Shown here one piece after another: positions 24,576 through 32,706 of a stretch of DNA of 64,000 nucleotides. Origin of the DNA: Streptomyces sp. Mut1 (lineage in GTDB: Bacteria; Actinomycetota; Actinomycetes; Streptomycetales; Streptomycetaceae); the NCBI RefSeq assembly GCF_030719295.1, contig NZ_CP120997.1, positions 7,450,001 to 7,514,000 on the forward strand, written 5' to 3'. The position numbers and the translations under genes were made by a program. The notes under the pieces are model-generated. The model searched no databases. It had not been told where the DNA came from and worked only from the letters and a program-made list of their open reading frames with translations. Numbering within the stretch: position 1 is the stretch's first letter; every line of letters starts with the position of its first letter.

Positions 24576-25525
24576 GGTCCCGGCGCCCGCTCACCGCGCT
24601 CGTGCTGCTGGCGGCCACCGCCTGCTCCACCGGCCCCGCCCTGGAGAACCAGGGCGAGGTCACCGCACCGCCCGGCGACAGCAAGCACCTGACCATCGGC
24701 TCCGCCGGCTTCACCGAGAGCGACCTGCTCGCCCAGATGTACGCCCTGCTGCTCCGGCGCGCCGGATACTCCACGAAGATCATCTCCGTCACCAACCGGG
24801 AGATCTGCGAACCCGCCCTGGAGAACGGCCAGATCGACATCGTCCCCGAGTACGCGGCCACGTTCGCCGACTGGCTGAACGCCAAGAAGAACGGATCCGA
24901 CGCCGACCCCGTCGGATCGCCGGACCTCGCCGCCACCATGAAGGCCCTGCGCGCCCTCGCCGCACCCCGTGGCCTGACCGTCCTGGACCCCGGCAGGGCG
25001 GTCGACCAGAACGCCTTCGCCGTCACCGCCGCCTACGCGGGGAAACACCACCTGAAGACGCTCGGCGACCTGGGCCGGTCCGGTCTGCCGGTACGCCTCG
25101 CGGCCGGCGACGAATGCGTCGAGCGCCCCTACTGCGCGCCGGGGCTGAGGAAGACGTACGGGATCGACATCACCGCGGTCGACCCCAAGGGCGTCGGCAC
25201 CACCCAGGCCAAGCAGGCCGTACAGAGCGGCCGGGACCAGATGGTCCTGACCACCACCACCGACGCCACCCTGGACGACTTCGGACTCGTCCTGCTCGCC
25301 GACGACAAGCACCTCCAGAACGCCGACTACCTCGTCCCCGTCGTGAACCGCTCCCGTGCCGGCGGCGCGGGCGTGCGCAAGGCGCTGGGCAGGCTCAACA
25401 CCGTACTGACCACCGCGGACCTGGCCCGGCTGAACGAACAGGTGGACAGCTGGCGGCGGCTCCCCGAGGACGTGGCCCGCACCTACCTGAGATCCGAGCA
25501 CCTCATCCCCGGCAAGGACGGGTGA
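24572..25525 (+). CDS. Glycine betaine/choline-binding lipoprotein (OpuCC-like)
   Basis: This 317-residue extracellular substrate-binding lipoprotein has a short signal peptide with lipobox LAATAC (Cys18). The OpuAC-type domain runs from LTIGSAGFTESDLLAQMYALLLRRAGY through GQIDIVPEYAATFADWLN to LNTVLTTADLARLNEQVD. It would capture glycine betaine, carnitine or choline and deliver it to the two permeases. The GTG start overlaps the upstream stop. Aromatic-cage residues cannot be assigned without a structure, so ligand preference is open. Confidence 0.92.
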   Translation: MRSRRPLTALVLLAATACSTGPALENQGEVTAPPGDSKHLTIGSAGFTESDLLAQMYALLLRRAGYSTKIISVTNREICEPALENGQIDIVPEYAATFADWLNAKKNGSDADPVGSPDLAATMKALRALAAPRGLTVLDPGRAVDQNAFAVTAAYAGKHHLKTLGDLGRSGLPVRLAAGDECVERPYCAPGLRKTYGIDITAVDPKGVGTTQAKQAVQSGRDQMVLTTTTDATLDDFGLVLLADDKHLQNADYLVPVVNRSRAGGAGVRKALGRLNTVLTTADLARLNEQVDSWRRLPEDVARTYLRSEHLIPGKDG

Positions 25526-25598
25526 GGGATCCCCGCCGCGGCCGACGCGCGACTTCCGGCGGTACACCACGAGCGCCCGACCCCGGACGGGGCGTGGC

Positions 25599-26762
25599 TC
25601 AGGCGTCCGCCACCGAGTCGAACCGGACCTCGTCGCGCCCCACACCCTGCGCGTCCGCGTCCACCGAACGCCGCAGCGCCTCATGGAGCTTCGCCGGAGT
25701 CAGCACCCCGAGGAACCGCGCCCCGTCCAGCACCGCGATCCACCCCGCGTCGTGCTGGAGCATCTCGCTGAACGCCTGCTTCAGCGGGGCGCCGACGGGC
25801 ACCCACGCGTCCATCCGGCGCGCCAGTTCACCCACCGTGCCCTGGTCCCCGGCGATCCGAAGGGCGTCCGCCGACACCCAGCCGTGCAGCTCGCCCCCGG
25901 CGTTCAGCACGACCGCCCACCGCGAGCCCGCCGCGCCCAGCCGGGCCGCGGCGGCCCCGGCGGGCTCGTCCAGCCGGGCCACGGGCGGCTCCTCCAGATC
26001 GTCCGGCTCGATCGCGGTGACCGACAGCCGCTTCAGCCCCCGGTCGGCGCCGACGAATCCGGCCACATACGGCGTCGCGGGGGAGCCGAGCACCGCGCCG
26101 GGACTGTCGAACTGCTCGATGCGCCCCTGGCCGAACACCGCGATCCGGTCACCCATCCGCACCGCCTCCTCGATGTCATGGGTGACCATCAGAACCGTCT
26201 TCCTCACCCTGGACTGGAGGTTGAGGAACTCGTTCTGCAGCCGCTCCCGCACCACCGGGTCCACCGCGCCGAAGGGCTCGTCCATCAACAGCACCGGCGG
26301 GTCGGCCGCCAGCGCCCGCGCCACCCCCACCCGCTGGCGCTGGCCGCCGGAGAGCTGGGCGGGGTAGCGCGCACCGTACGTCGACGGGTCCAGGCCCACC
26401 AGATCGAGCAGCTCGGCCGCGCGCTCCCGTGCCCTGGACCGCTTCCAGCCGACCAGCGCCGGCACCGTCGCCGTGTTGTCGAGCACCGTCCGGTGCGGGA
26501 AGAGCCCCACCTGCTGGATGACATAGCCGATGCGGCGGCGCAGCTTCACCGGGTCGGTCCCCGCGATGTCCTCGCCGTCCACGAGAATGCGGCCCGATGT
26601 CGGTTCGATCAGCCGGTTCACCATCATCATCGTGGTGGTCTTGCCGCAGCCCGACGGGCCCACCAGGGTGACCAGTTCCCCCTCGGCGACCTCGAAGGAC
26701 AGCCCGTCGACCGCGGCCGTACCGTCCGGATAGACCTTGCCGACCTGTTCGAACCGGATCAT
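25599..26762 (-). CDS. Osmoprotectant ABC transporter ATPase (OpuCA-like) with CBS domains
   Basis: This 387-residue ATPase has Walker A GPSGCGKTT (about 37-45), a QQVGLFPH Q-loop, signature LSGGQRQRVGVARAL, Walker B VLLMDEPFGAVD and the switch His in MVTHDIEEA. The C-terminal third has two CBS-type repeats (VLNAGGELHGWVSAD and AVLDGARFLGVLTPAKL), which in OpuA sense ionic strength or nucleotides. The start is ATG 26762 (MIRFEQVGKVYPDG). It is the only ATPase in the cassette and, unusually, is encoded convergently to the permease/lipoprotein operon, 73 bases from its end, so the two transcripts must be coordinated separately. Confidence 0.93.
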   Translation of the reverse strand: MIRFEQVGKVYPDGTAAVDGLSFEVAEGELVTLVGPSGCGKTTTMMMVNRLIEPTSGRILVDGEDIAGTDPVKLRRRIGYVIQQVGLFPHRTVLDNTATVPALVGWKRSRARERAAELLDLVGLDPSTYGARYPAQLSGGQRQRVGVARALAADPPVLLMDEPFGAVDPVVRERLQNEFLNLQSRVRKTVLMVTHDIEEAVRMGDRIAVFGQGRIEQFDSPGAVLGSPATPYVAGFVGADRGLKRLSVTAIEPDDLEEPPVARLDEPAGAAAARLGAAGSRWAVVLNAGGELHGWVSADALRIAGDQGTVGELARRMDAWVPVGAPLKQAFSEMLQHDAGWIAVLDGARFLGVLTPAKLHEALRRSVDADAQGVGRDEVRFDSVADA

Positions 26763-26867
26763 GACTGCACGGTAGGAGCCGGGCGCCCGCCCCGCACACG
26801 GGCCGCGACCGTCCGGGGCACAGCGGTGTGCTGAACTGTCCGGGAACCGTCCGATCCAGGAGCACCC

Positions 26868-28163
26868 TTGAACAGCTACCGTCAGCCCGGCCTCGTCCTC
26901 ACCGACCATCACTTCAGCGTCCCGCTCGACCACGCCGACCCCGGCGGTGAACGGATCGAGATCTTCGGCCGGGAGATCGTGGCCGCCTCCAAGGCGGACC
27001 AGGAGCTGCCCTGGCTGCTCTACCTGGAGGGCGGCCCCGGCTTCGGCGCCCGCCGCTTCGCGGGCGCGGAGGCCTGGCTCGGACGGGCGGTCCGCGAATT
27101 CCGGGTGCTCCTGCTCGACCAGCGCGGCACCGGCCTGTCCACCCCGGCCAACCGGCAGACCCTCCCGCTGCGCGGCGGACCGCGCGAGCAGGCCGACTAC
27201 CTCGCCCACTTCCGCGCGGACAGCATCGTGCGGGACTGCGAGTTCATCCGCCCGCAGCTGACCGGCGGGGCGCCCTGGACGGTCCTCGGCCAGTCCTTCG
27301 GCGGCTTCTGCGCCGTGCGCTACCTCTCCGCCGCTCCCGAGGGCCTCAGCACGGTCCTGATCACCGGCGGCCTGCCCTCCCTCGACGCCCACGCGGACGA
27401 CGTCTACCGGGCCGCGTACCCCCGCATCGAACGCAAGGTCGCCGCGCACTACGCCCGCTACCCGCAGGACGTCGAACGCGCCCGGGAGATCACCGCTCAC
27501 CTCGCGGAGCACCGCCCCGAGAGCGCCGGGCACCGGCTGACGCCCGAAGGCTTCCAGTCCCTCGGCATCCTGCTCGGCGGTGGCAGCGGCAGCCACCAGC
27601 TGCACTACCTCCTGGAGAACGCCTTCGTCCGCACCCCGCACGGCACGGAGCTCTCCGACACCTTCCAGGAAGCCATGCGCACCGCGACGTCGTTCGCCGG
27701 GCACCCCCTGTACGCCCTGATGCACGAGGCCATCTACGGCCAGGACGGCCGGCCCACCGACTGGGCGGCGGAGCGGGTCCGGGCGGAGTTCCCGCAGTTC
27801 GACGCCGTGAAGGCGCTGGAGGGCGACGGGCCGGTCCTGTTCACGGGCGAGTCCATCCACCCCTGGCACTTCGACGTGGACCCGGCGCTGCGCCCGCTGC
27901 GCGAGACGGCCGGACTCCTCGCGGCCCGCACCGACTGGGCACCGCTGTACGACCCCGAGCGCCTCGCCGCCAACGAGGTCCCGGTGGCCGCCGCCGTCTA
28001 CCACGACGACATGTACGTCGACACCGCTCACGCGCTGCGCACCGCCGCCGCGATTCGCGGGCTGCGCACCTGGGTGACCGACGAGTTCGAGCACGACGGG
28101 GTCCGCGCGGGCGGGCCGCGCGTGCTGGACCGGCTGCTCGCGGTGGTCCGCGACGAGGTCTGA
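26868..28163 (+). CDS. Alpha/beta hydrolase, proline iminopeptidase-like (S33)
   Basis: This 431-residue cytosolic hydrolase has the S33 features: LYLEGGPGFGARRF (oxyanion HGGPG-like motif, about 45-58), LLDQRGTGLS, and the nucleophile elbow GQSFGGFC (about 143-150). A late His lies in TDEFEHDGV. It should cleave N-terminal proline or related residues from peptides. The start is probably TTG at 26868, because CAGGAG lies five bases upstream and no ATG or GTG is suitably placed. It is convergent with the rhodanese gene across a 16-bp-stem terminator. Confidence 0.87.
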   Translation: MNSYRQPGLVLTDHHFSVPLDHADPGGERIEIFGREIVAASKADQELPWLLYLEGGPGFGARRFAGAEAWLGRAVREFRVLLLDQRGTGLSTPANRQTLPLRGGPREQADYLAHFRADSIVRDCEFIRPQLTGGAPWTVLGQSFGGFCAVRYLSAAPEGLSTVLITGGLPSLDAHADDVYRAAYPRIERKVAAHYARYPQDVERAREITAHLAEHRPESAGHRLTPEGFQSLGILLGGGSGSHQLHYLLENAFVRTPHGTELSDTFQEAMRTATSFAGHPLYALMHEAIYGQDGRPTDWAAERVRAEFPQFDAVKALEGDGPVLFTGESIHPWHFDVDPALRPLRETAGLLAARTDWAPLYDPERLAANEVPVAAAVYHDDMYVDTAHALRTAAAIRGLRTWVTDEFEHDGVRAGGPRVLDRLLAVVRDEV

Positions 28164-28190
28164 GACCCGGGCCGAGTCCGCGAAACGCGC

Positions 28191-28225
28191 GGGGGCCGGC
28201 CGCACGCGTCGTGCGGCCGGCCCCC
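28191..28225. terminator. Strong bidirectional terminator
   Basis: A perfect 16-bp stem (28191-28206 with 28210-28225) closes over a three-base CGT loop, between the convergent S33 hydrolase and rhodanese genes. The stem runs GGGGGCCGGCCGCACG on the left arm. Confidence 0.92.
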
Positions 28226-28236
28226 GCGGTGCCCCG

Positions 28237-28815
28237 TCAGGCCTGGAGGGCGTCCAGGGTCGCGTCCAGGCCGGCCGCAGAGCGCGGGGCGCGGTTGTGC
28301 GGGAGCTTGGACAGGGCCGCCGCCATGCCGCAGGTGTCGGTGACCGCGGAGAAGACGAGGCCGGAGCCGACGCCGGCGGCCAGCCAGCGCGCGGCGGGAT
28401 ACCTGACCCCGGCCAGCAGCCCGGCCACCACGAGCGAGCCGGCGGCCAGCCGCACCTGGCGTTCCATCGGCCAGGTGGCCCTGCCGCCCTCCGGGTGTTC
28501 CAGGCCGTGGCCCTCGCTCTCCCAGGCGGAGGTGCCGCCCGTGAGCGTCGCGGCCTCGATGTCGGCTGCCGAGAGGATGTCGCACGCGCGCGTCGAGCGG
28601 ACGCCCGAGGCGCACACGATGAGCAGCGCGCCGCGGGCGGACGCGGACTTGAGGGCGGGTACCGCGTCGGAGAGACGGTCCAGCGGTATGTTCAGCGCAC
28701 CCGGCACGTGCCCTGCGGCGTACTCACCGGGGGCCCGCACATCGATCACGGTGAACTCCGGGAGCCGGGCGGCGGCCTGGGCGGGGGAGAGGGATGCGGG
28801 GACGGGGCTGGTCAC
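28237..28815 (-). CDS. Rhodanese-DUF2892 membrane sulfurtransferase
   Basis: This 192-residue protein has an N-terminal rhodanese domain (about 8-108), with FTVIDVRAPGEYAAGHVPGA and the active-site loop CASGVRS (Cys68 forms the persulfide). A C-terminal DUF2892 segment with two hydrophobic spans (about 120-165) places it at the membrane, as in YgaP. It would transfer sulfane sulfur, probably in sulfide or persulfide detoxification. The start is GTG 28815 with AAAGGA about 11 bases upstream. The ATACCCC/GGGGTAT operator lies 70 bases upstream, consistent with persulfide-sensing control. Confidence 0.9.
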   Translation of the reverse strand: MTSPVPASLSPAQAAARLPEFTVIDVRAPGEYAAGHVPGALNIPLDRLSDAVPALKSASARGALLIVCASGVRSTRACDILSAADIEAATLTGGTSAWESEGHGLEHPEGGRATWPMERQVRLAAGSLVVAGLLAGVRYPAARWLAAGVGSGLVFSAVTDTCGMAAALSKLPHNRAPRSAAGLDATLDALQA

Positions 28816-28885
28816 GAGCTGTGTTTCCTTTCGTTCACCGGGTGTGAGGCAGGCACACGCTCTCTCCTGCCCCGGATGGCCCAGG

Positions 28886-28901
28886 ATACCCCTCGGGGTA
28901 T
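28886..28901. promoter_or_regulatory. CsoR/CstR-type operator upstream of the rhodanese
   Basis: ATACCCC-TC-GGGGTAT is a perfect 7-2-7 palindrome. The G-tract-in-TAT pattern is the known consensus of CsoR-family repressors, including the persulfide sensor CstR. It sits upstream of a rhodanese, the classic CstR target, and 55 bases before the PIG-L gene on the other strand. No CsoR-family gene is in the window. Confidence 0.8.
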
Positions 28902-28956
28902 TGAACCGGCCGTGTCATGGGTCTCGGGGGCCTCCTTGCCGGTTTAGCCTGCCGAC

Positions 28957-29688
28957 ATGACCGAGCAGCTGAAGCCCATGCCCGAGGACTGGCGGCGCGC
29001 GCTCGCCGTGGTCGCCCACCCCGACGACCTGGAGTACGGCTGCGCGGCGGCCGTGGCCGGGTGGACCGACGGCGGGCGCGACATCACCTATCTGCTGGCC
29101 ACCCGGGGCGAGGCCGGCATCGACACGCTCGAACCGGAGGAGTGCGCGCCGCTGCGTGAACGGGAGCAGCGCGCGAGCGCCGCCGCCGTGGGAGTCTCGC
29201 GCGTCGAGTTCCTGGACCACCGCGACGGGGTCATCGAGTACGGCGTCCCGCTCCGTCGCGACATCGCCGCGGCCATCCGCCGGCACCGTCCCGAGCTGGT
29301 GATCACGCTCAACCACCGCGATACCTGGGGCTCGGTCGCCTGGAACACGCCCGACCACCGTGCGGTCGGACGCGCCACCCTCGACGCGGCCGCCGACGCG
29401 GGCAACCGCTGGATCTTTCCCGAGCTGACCGAAGAGGGCCTCGAACCGTGGGACGGGGTGCGCTGGGTGGCCGTGGCCGGATCGTCCACCCCCACCCACG
29501 CGGTGGACGCGACGGCCGGGCTCGAACGGTCCGTGCAGTCCCTCCTGGCCCACCGCACGTACATCGAGGTGCTCACGGACGAGGACCCCGAGACGTACTG
29601 CCGTACCTTCCTCACCGCCAACGCGGAGGTGGCGGCCGAGCGCTTCGGCGGGCGTCCGGCCATCCCGTTCGAGCTCTTCGGCCGCTGA
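28957..29688 (+). CDS. PIG-L/LmbE family N-acetyl-sugar deacetylase
   Basis: This 243-residue zinc deacetylase has the AHPDD motif (residues 20-24: His21 and Asp23/Asp24) and a later PDHRAVGR supplying the third metal-binding His. Family members deacetylate GlcNAc-type substrates, for example in mycothiol biosynthesis (MshB) or mycothiol-conjugate amidase (Mca). The sequence is shorter than typical MshB or Mca, so the substrate is uncertain. TAGCCT lies six bases before the ATG with no Shine-Dalgarno, so it is probably leaderless. Confidence 0.88.
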   Translation: MTEQLKPMPEDWRRALAVVAHPDDLEYGCAAAVAGWTDGGRDITYLLATRGEAGIDTLEPEECAPLREREQRASAAAVGVSRVEFLDHRDGVIEYGVPLRRDIAAAIRRHRPELVITLNHRDTWGSVAWNTPDHRAVGRATLDAAADAGNRWIFPELTEEGLEPWDGVRWVAVAGSSTPTHAVDATAGLERSVQSLLAHRTYIEVLTDEDPETYCRTFLTANAEVAAERFGGRPAIPFELFGR

Positions 29689-29768
29689 CTCCGGGCGGGG
29701 GTCCACCCGCACTCCTCCGTGCAGAAGTGGCATTTCGGAAGGAGAAATCGCAGGTCAGCGCATCGATG

Positions 29769-29780
29769 TTGTCCAGACCA
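29769..29780. promoter_or_regulatory. DasR-like dre site upstream of the GH84 gene
   Basis: TTGTCCAGACCA matches the core DasR operator TGGTCTAGACCA at 10 of 12 positions. It directly abuts TTGACA (29781-29786), a good -35 box, with TTGAAT 16 bases further on. DasR represses GlcNAc and chitin genes, matching the downstream N-acetylglucosaminidase. Confidence 0.7.
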
Positions 29781-29808
29781 TTGACATGCAAGCGCCAGGA
29801 TGTTGAAT
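29781..29808 (+). promoter_or_regulatory. Candidate promoter of the GH84 gene
   Basis: TTGACA at 29781-29786 and TTGAAT at 29803-29808 are separated by 16 bases, 55 bases before the GTG start. The -35 match is perfect and the -10 moderate. The dre-like site lies immediately upstream. Confidence 0.5.
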
Positions 29809-29862
29809 TCAGTCTCATTGTGTTGCGCGACTCTGGTGACTTGAGTGACCAATGGAGGATCT

Positions 29863-32532
29863 GTGACGCCTCGCTCGCCCCGCATCACCGCACTCACCGC
29901 CGCGGCGGCCCTGCTCGGAGGCGGCCTGCTGGCCGCCGGGCCGTCCGCCCACGCGGCTGACGGCGCCCCGGCCGGCGCCTCGGCCAAGGCCCAGGACACC
30001 CCGGCCATCACCCCGACCCCGCGGTCGGTGAACAACCGCACGGACCGGGTGACCATCACCCCCACCGTCACGCTCGTCGCGGGAGGGACGGCCGACGGTC
30101 CCGCCCTCGACGTGGTCGAGGCGGCCCTGCGCGAGGCGGGCGCCCGGCACGTCGTCCGCGCGGAGCGGCCCGCCCCCGGCAGACTCACCGTGTACGCGGG
30201 TGACCCCGCGGCCCTGGCCGCCCAGAAGCTCGAAGGCCCCTCCGCGCTGCCCGCCGAGGGATACGTGCTCGGGATCGGCGCGGGCCGGATCGTCCTCGCC
30301 GGCAAGGACACCACCGGCACCTACTACGCCGCGCAGACCCTGCGCCAGGTGCTCCCGCACCGGGCGCGGCCGGGAGGCAAGGTCGCCGGCCTCGCCGTGC
30401 GCGACTGGCCGGGAACCGCGCTGCGCGGGGTCATCGAGGGGTTCTACGGCACCCCGTGGTCGCACGAGGCACGCCTCGACCAGCTCGACTACTACGGCGA
30501 GCACAAGATGAACATCTACGTGTACTCGCCCAAGGACGACGACTACCTCCGGGCGAAGTGGCGCGAGCCGTACCCCGCCGGGCAGCTGGCCCAGATCGAG
30601 GACCTCACCGACCGGGCCGCCCAGCGGCATGTCGAGTTCACCTACGCGCTCTCACCCGGCCTGTCGGTCTGCTACAGCTCCGAGGACGACGTGAAGGCGC
30701 TCGTCGACAAGTTCCAGACGATGTGGGACATCGGGGTCCGCACCTTCGCGGTCCCGCTCGACGACATCAGCTACACCGACTGGAACTGCGACGCCGACCA
30801 GGAGAAGTGGGGGACCGGCGGCGGTGCGGCGGGCGCGGCCCAGGCCCATCTGCTCAACCGGGTCAACCAGGAGTTCATCGCCACCCACGCCGGCGCCCAG
30901 CCGCTCCAGATGGTGCCCACCGAGTACTACAACGTCAGCTCCTCGGCGTACAAGACGGCCCTGTCCGAACAGCTCGACCCCCATGTGCTCGTCGAGTGGA
31001 CCGGCGTCGGCGTCGTCGCCCCCACCATGACGGTGGCCCAGGCCGACGCGGCCCGGGAGGTGTTCGGGCACCCGATCCTGACCTGGGACAACTACCCGGT
31101 CAACGACTACGCGACCGACCGCCTCCTGCTCGGCCCGTTCAACGGCCGCGAGAAGGGGCTGCCGGGGCGGCTCGCCGGGATCACCGCCAACCCGATGATC
31201 CAGCCGTTCGCCTCGAAGCTCTCCCTGTACACCGTCGCGGACTACGCCTGGAACGACGCCGCCTACGACCCGCGCGAGTCCTGGGGCAAGGGCCTCAAGG
31301 AATACGCGGGAGGCGACGCCCGCACCGAGAAGGCACTGAGGGCCTTCGCCGACGTCAACTACAGCTCCGCGCTCAACACCGACAAGGCGCCCGAGCTGTC
31401 CGCCGAGTTCGCCCGCTACTGGAAGTCCGGCGACGCCGGGCGGCTCACCTCCGTCCTGACCTCGCTGGGCGCGGCCCCCGCCCGGCTGCGCGCAGACCTC
31501 CCCGACCGCGGCTTCATCGAGGACTCGGGCCCCTGGCTGGACGCCACCGCGTCCTGGGCGACCGCCGCCCGCACCGCCCTCGGCATGGTCGAGGCCGCCC
31601 GCGCGGGCAAGGGCGCCCAGGCCTGGGAGCTGAGGCAGAAGCTGCCCGCACAGATCGAGCGGGCCGCCTCCTTCACGTACACCGGACTCGACGGCCGCGA
31701 AGTGCCGGTCCTCGTCGGGGACGGGCAGCTGGACGGATTCGTCGAAGCGGCCACCGCCGAGTACGACCGGCTGCTCGGGGTGAGCGGCAGGCCCACGGCC
31801 TCGACCAGCCTCGGTACCTACCAGAACAACACCGCCGCCCGGATGCTCGACGGCGACGACTCCACGTACTTCTGGAGCGACGGGGCGCCCGCGGCGGGCG
31901 ACCAGCTGACCGTCGACCTCGGAGAGTCCCGGTCCATCGGTGACATCACGCTCGTCATGGCCAAGCCGGGCAGCACCGACGACTACCTCCACGCCGGGGT
32001 CCTGGAGTACTCGGACGACGGGCAGAGCTGGCAGAAGCTCGCGGACTTCTCCGAAAAGCCCGAGGTCACGGCGACCCCGCCCGCCGGCACCGAGGCGCGC
32101 TACGTGCGGGCCCGCGCGACCGCCGGACAGACCAGCTGGGTCGTCGTCCGTGAATTCCAGGTCACGACGACCGACGGCGCCGTCACCGGCAACCCGCCCG
32201 CGGCCACCGGCTCCACGCTGCGTGCGGCGGCCGACGGCGACCCGGCCACCGTCTACCGGGCGGCGCGCGCCACCGAGGACGGCGAATCGCTCCAGGTGGA
32301 CCTCGTCGCCGCGCGTACGGTCGGCTCCGTGACCGTCCTGCGGCCGGCCGCATCCGGCGCCGCCGCCGACATCCAGCTGCGCGAGGCGGACGGCACCTGG
32401 CACACCGTCGGCGCGCTGCGCGGCGCGTACACCCGCGTCGACACCGAGGGGCGCACCGCCGACGCGGTACGCCTGGCCTGGCGGGCCGGCTCGGCCGCGC
32501 CCCAGGTCGCCGAGGTGGTCGTGGGGAAGTAG
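29863..32532 (+). CDS. Secreted GH84 beta-N-acetylglucosaminidase with discoidin domain
   Basis: This protein of about 889 residues has a signal peptide ending near AHAAD (residue 33), an N-terminal hyaluronidase-N-like domain (about 45-175) and the GH84 catalytic barrel (about 180-480). The barrel has RGVIEGFYGTPWS, KMNIYVYSPKDD and the catalytic Asp pair in PLDDISYTDWN (Asp300/Asp301). Helical linkers precede one clear F5/8 discoidin (CBM32) domain (about 640-780), and a degenerate beta-domain follows. It should remove GlcNAc or O-GlcNAc from extracellular glycans by substrate-assisted catalysis. GTG 29863 has GGAGG upstream; GTG 29845 is an alternative. Confidence 0.93.
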   Translation: MTPRSPRITALTAAAALLGGGLLAAGPSAHAADGAPAGASAKAQDTPAITPTPRSVNNRTDRVTITPTVTLVAGGTADGPALDVVEAALREAGARHVVRAERPAPGRLTVYAGDPAALAAQKLEGPSALPAEGYVLGIGAGRIVLAGKDTTGTYYAAQTLRQVLPHRARPGGKVAGLAVRDWPGTALRGVIEGFYGTPWSHEARLDQLDYYGEHKMNIYVYSPKDDDYLRAKWREPYPAGQLAQIEDLTDRAAQRHVEFTYALSPGLSVCYSSEDDVKALVDKFQTMWDIGVRTFAVPLDDISYTDWNCDADQEKWGTGGGAAGAAQAHLLNRVNQEFIATHAGAQPLQMVPTEYYNVSSSAYKTALSEQLDPHVLVEWTGVGVVAPTMTVAQADAAREVFGHPILTWDNYPVNDYATDRLLLGPFNGREKGLPGRLAGITANPMIQPFASKLSLYTVADYAWNDAAYDPRESWGKGLKEYAGGDARTEKALRAFADVNYSSALNTDKAPELSAEFARYWKSGDAGRLTSVLTSLGAAPARLRADLPDRGFIEDSGPWLDATASWATAARTALGMVEAARAGKGAQAWELRQKLPAQIERAASFTYTGLDGREVPVLVGDGQLDGFVEAATAEYDRLLGVSGRPTASTSLGTYQNNTAARMLDGDDSTYFWSDGAPAAGDQLTVDLGESRSIGDITLVMAKPGSTDDYLHAGVLEYSDDGQSWQKLADFSEKPEVTATPPAGTEARYVRARATAGQTSWVVVREFQVTTTDGAVTGNPPAATGSTLRAAADGDPATVYRAARATEDGESLQVDLVAARTVGSVTVLRPAASGAAADIQLREADGTWHTVGALRGAYTRVDTEGRTADAVRLAWRAGSAAPQVAEVVVGK

Positions 32533-32645
32533 CACCACCGCTCGGCCGTGCGCCCGGCGCCCCCGCGGTCCTGCGGGCGGGCCGGGCGCACCGCCATGTC
32601 GCGGGCCGGCCGGACCGGATGCGCGAGGGTTGTTCCCACAGAGGC

Positions 32646-32657
32646 AAGCGACCGCTT
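32646..32657. promoter_or_regulatory. Inverted repeat upstream of the acyl-CoA dehydrogenase operon
   Basis: AAGCG-AC-CGCTT is a perfect 5-2-5 dyad about 50 bases before the operon start and next to TTAGTATG, a possible -10 region. The size suits a TetR-type operator, but no regulator gene is nearby. Confidence 0.45.
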
Positions 32658-32706
32658 AGTATGCCCCGGAGCAGTGGTAATGCCGACAGTGTTGTGGAGG
32701 CCCCTC

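Noticed and set aside
25526..25598. Terminator between the lipoprotein and ATPase genes
   Set aside because: Only short imperfect stems are visible, well below the quality of other hairpins in the window.
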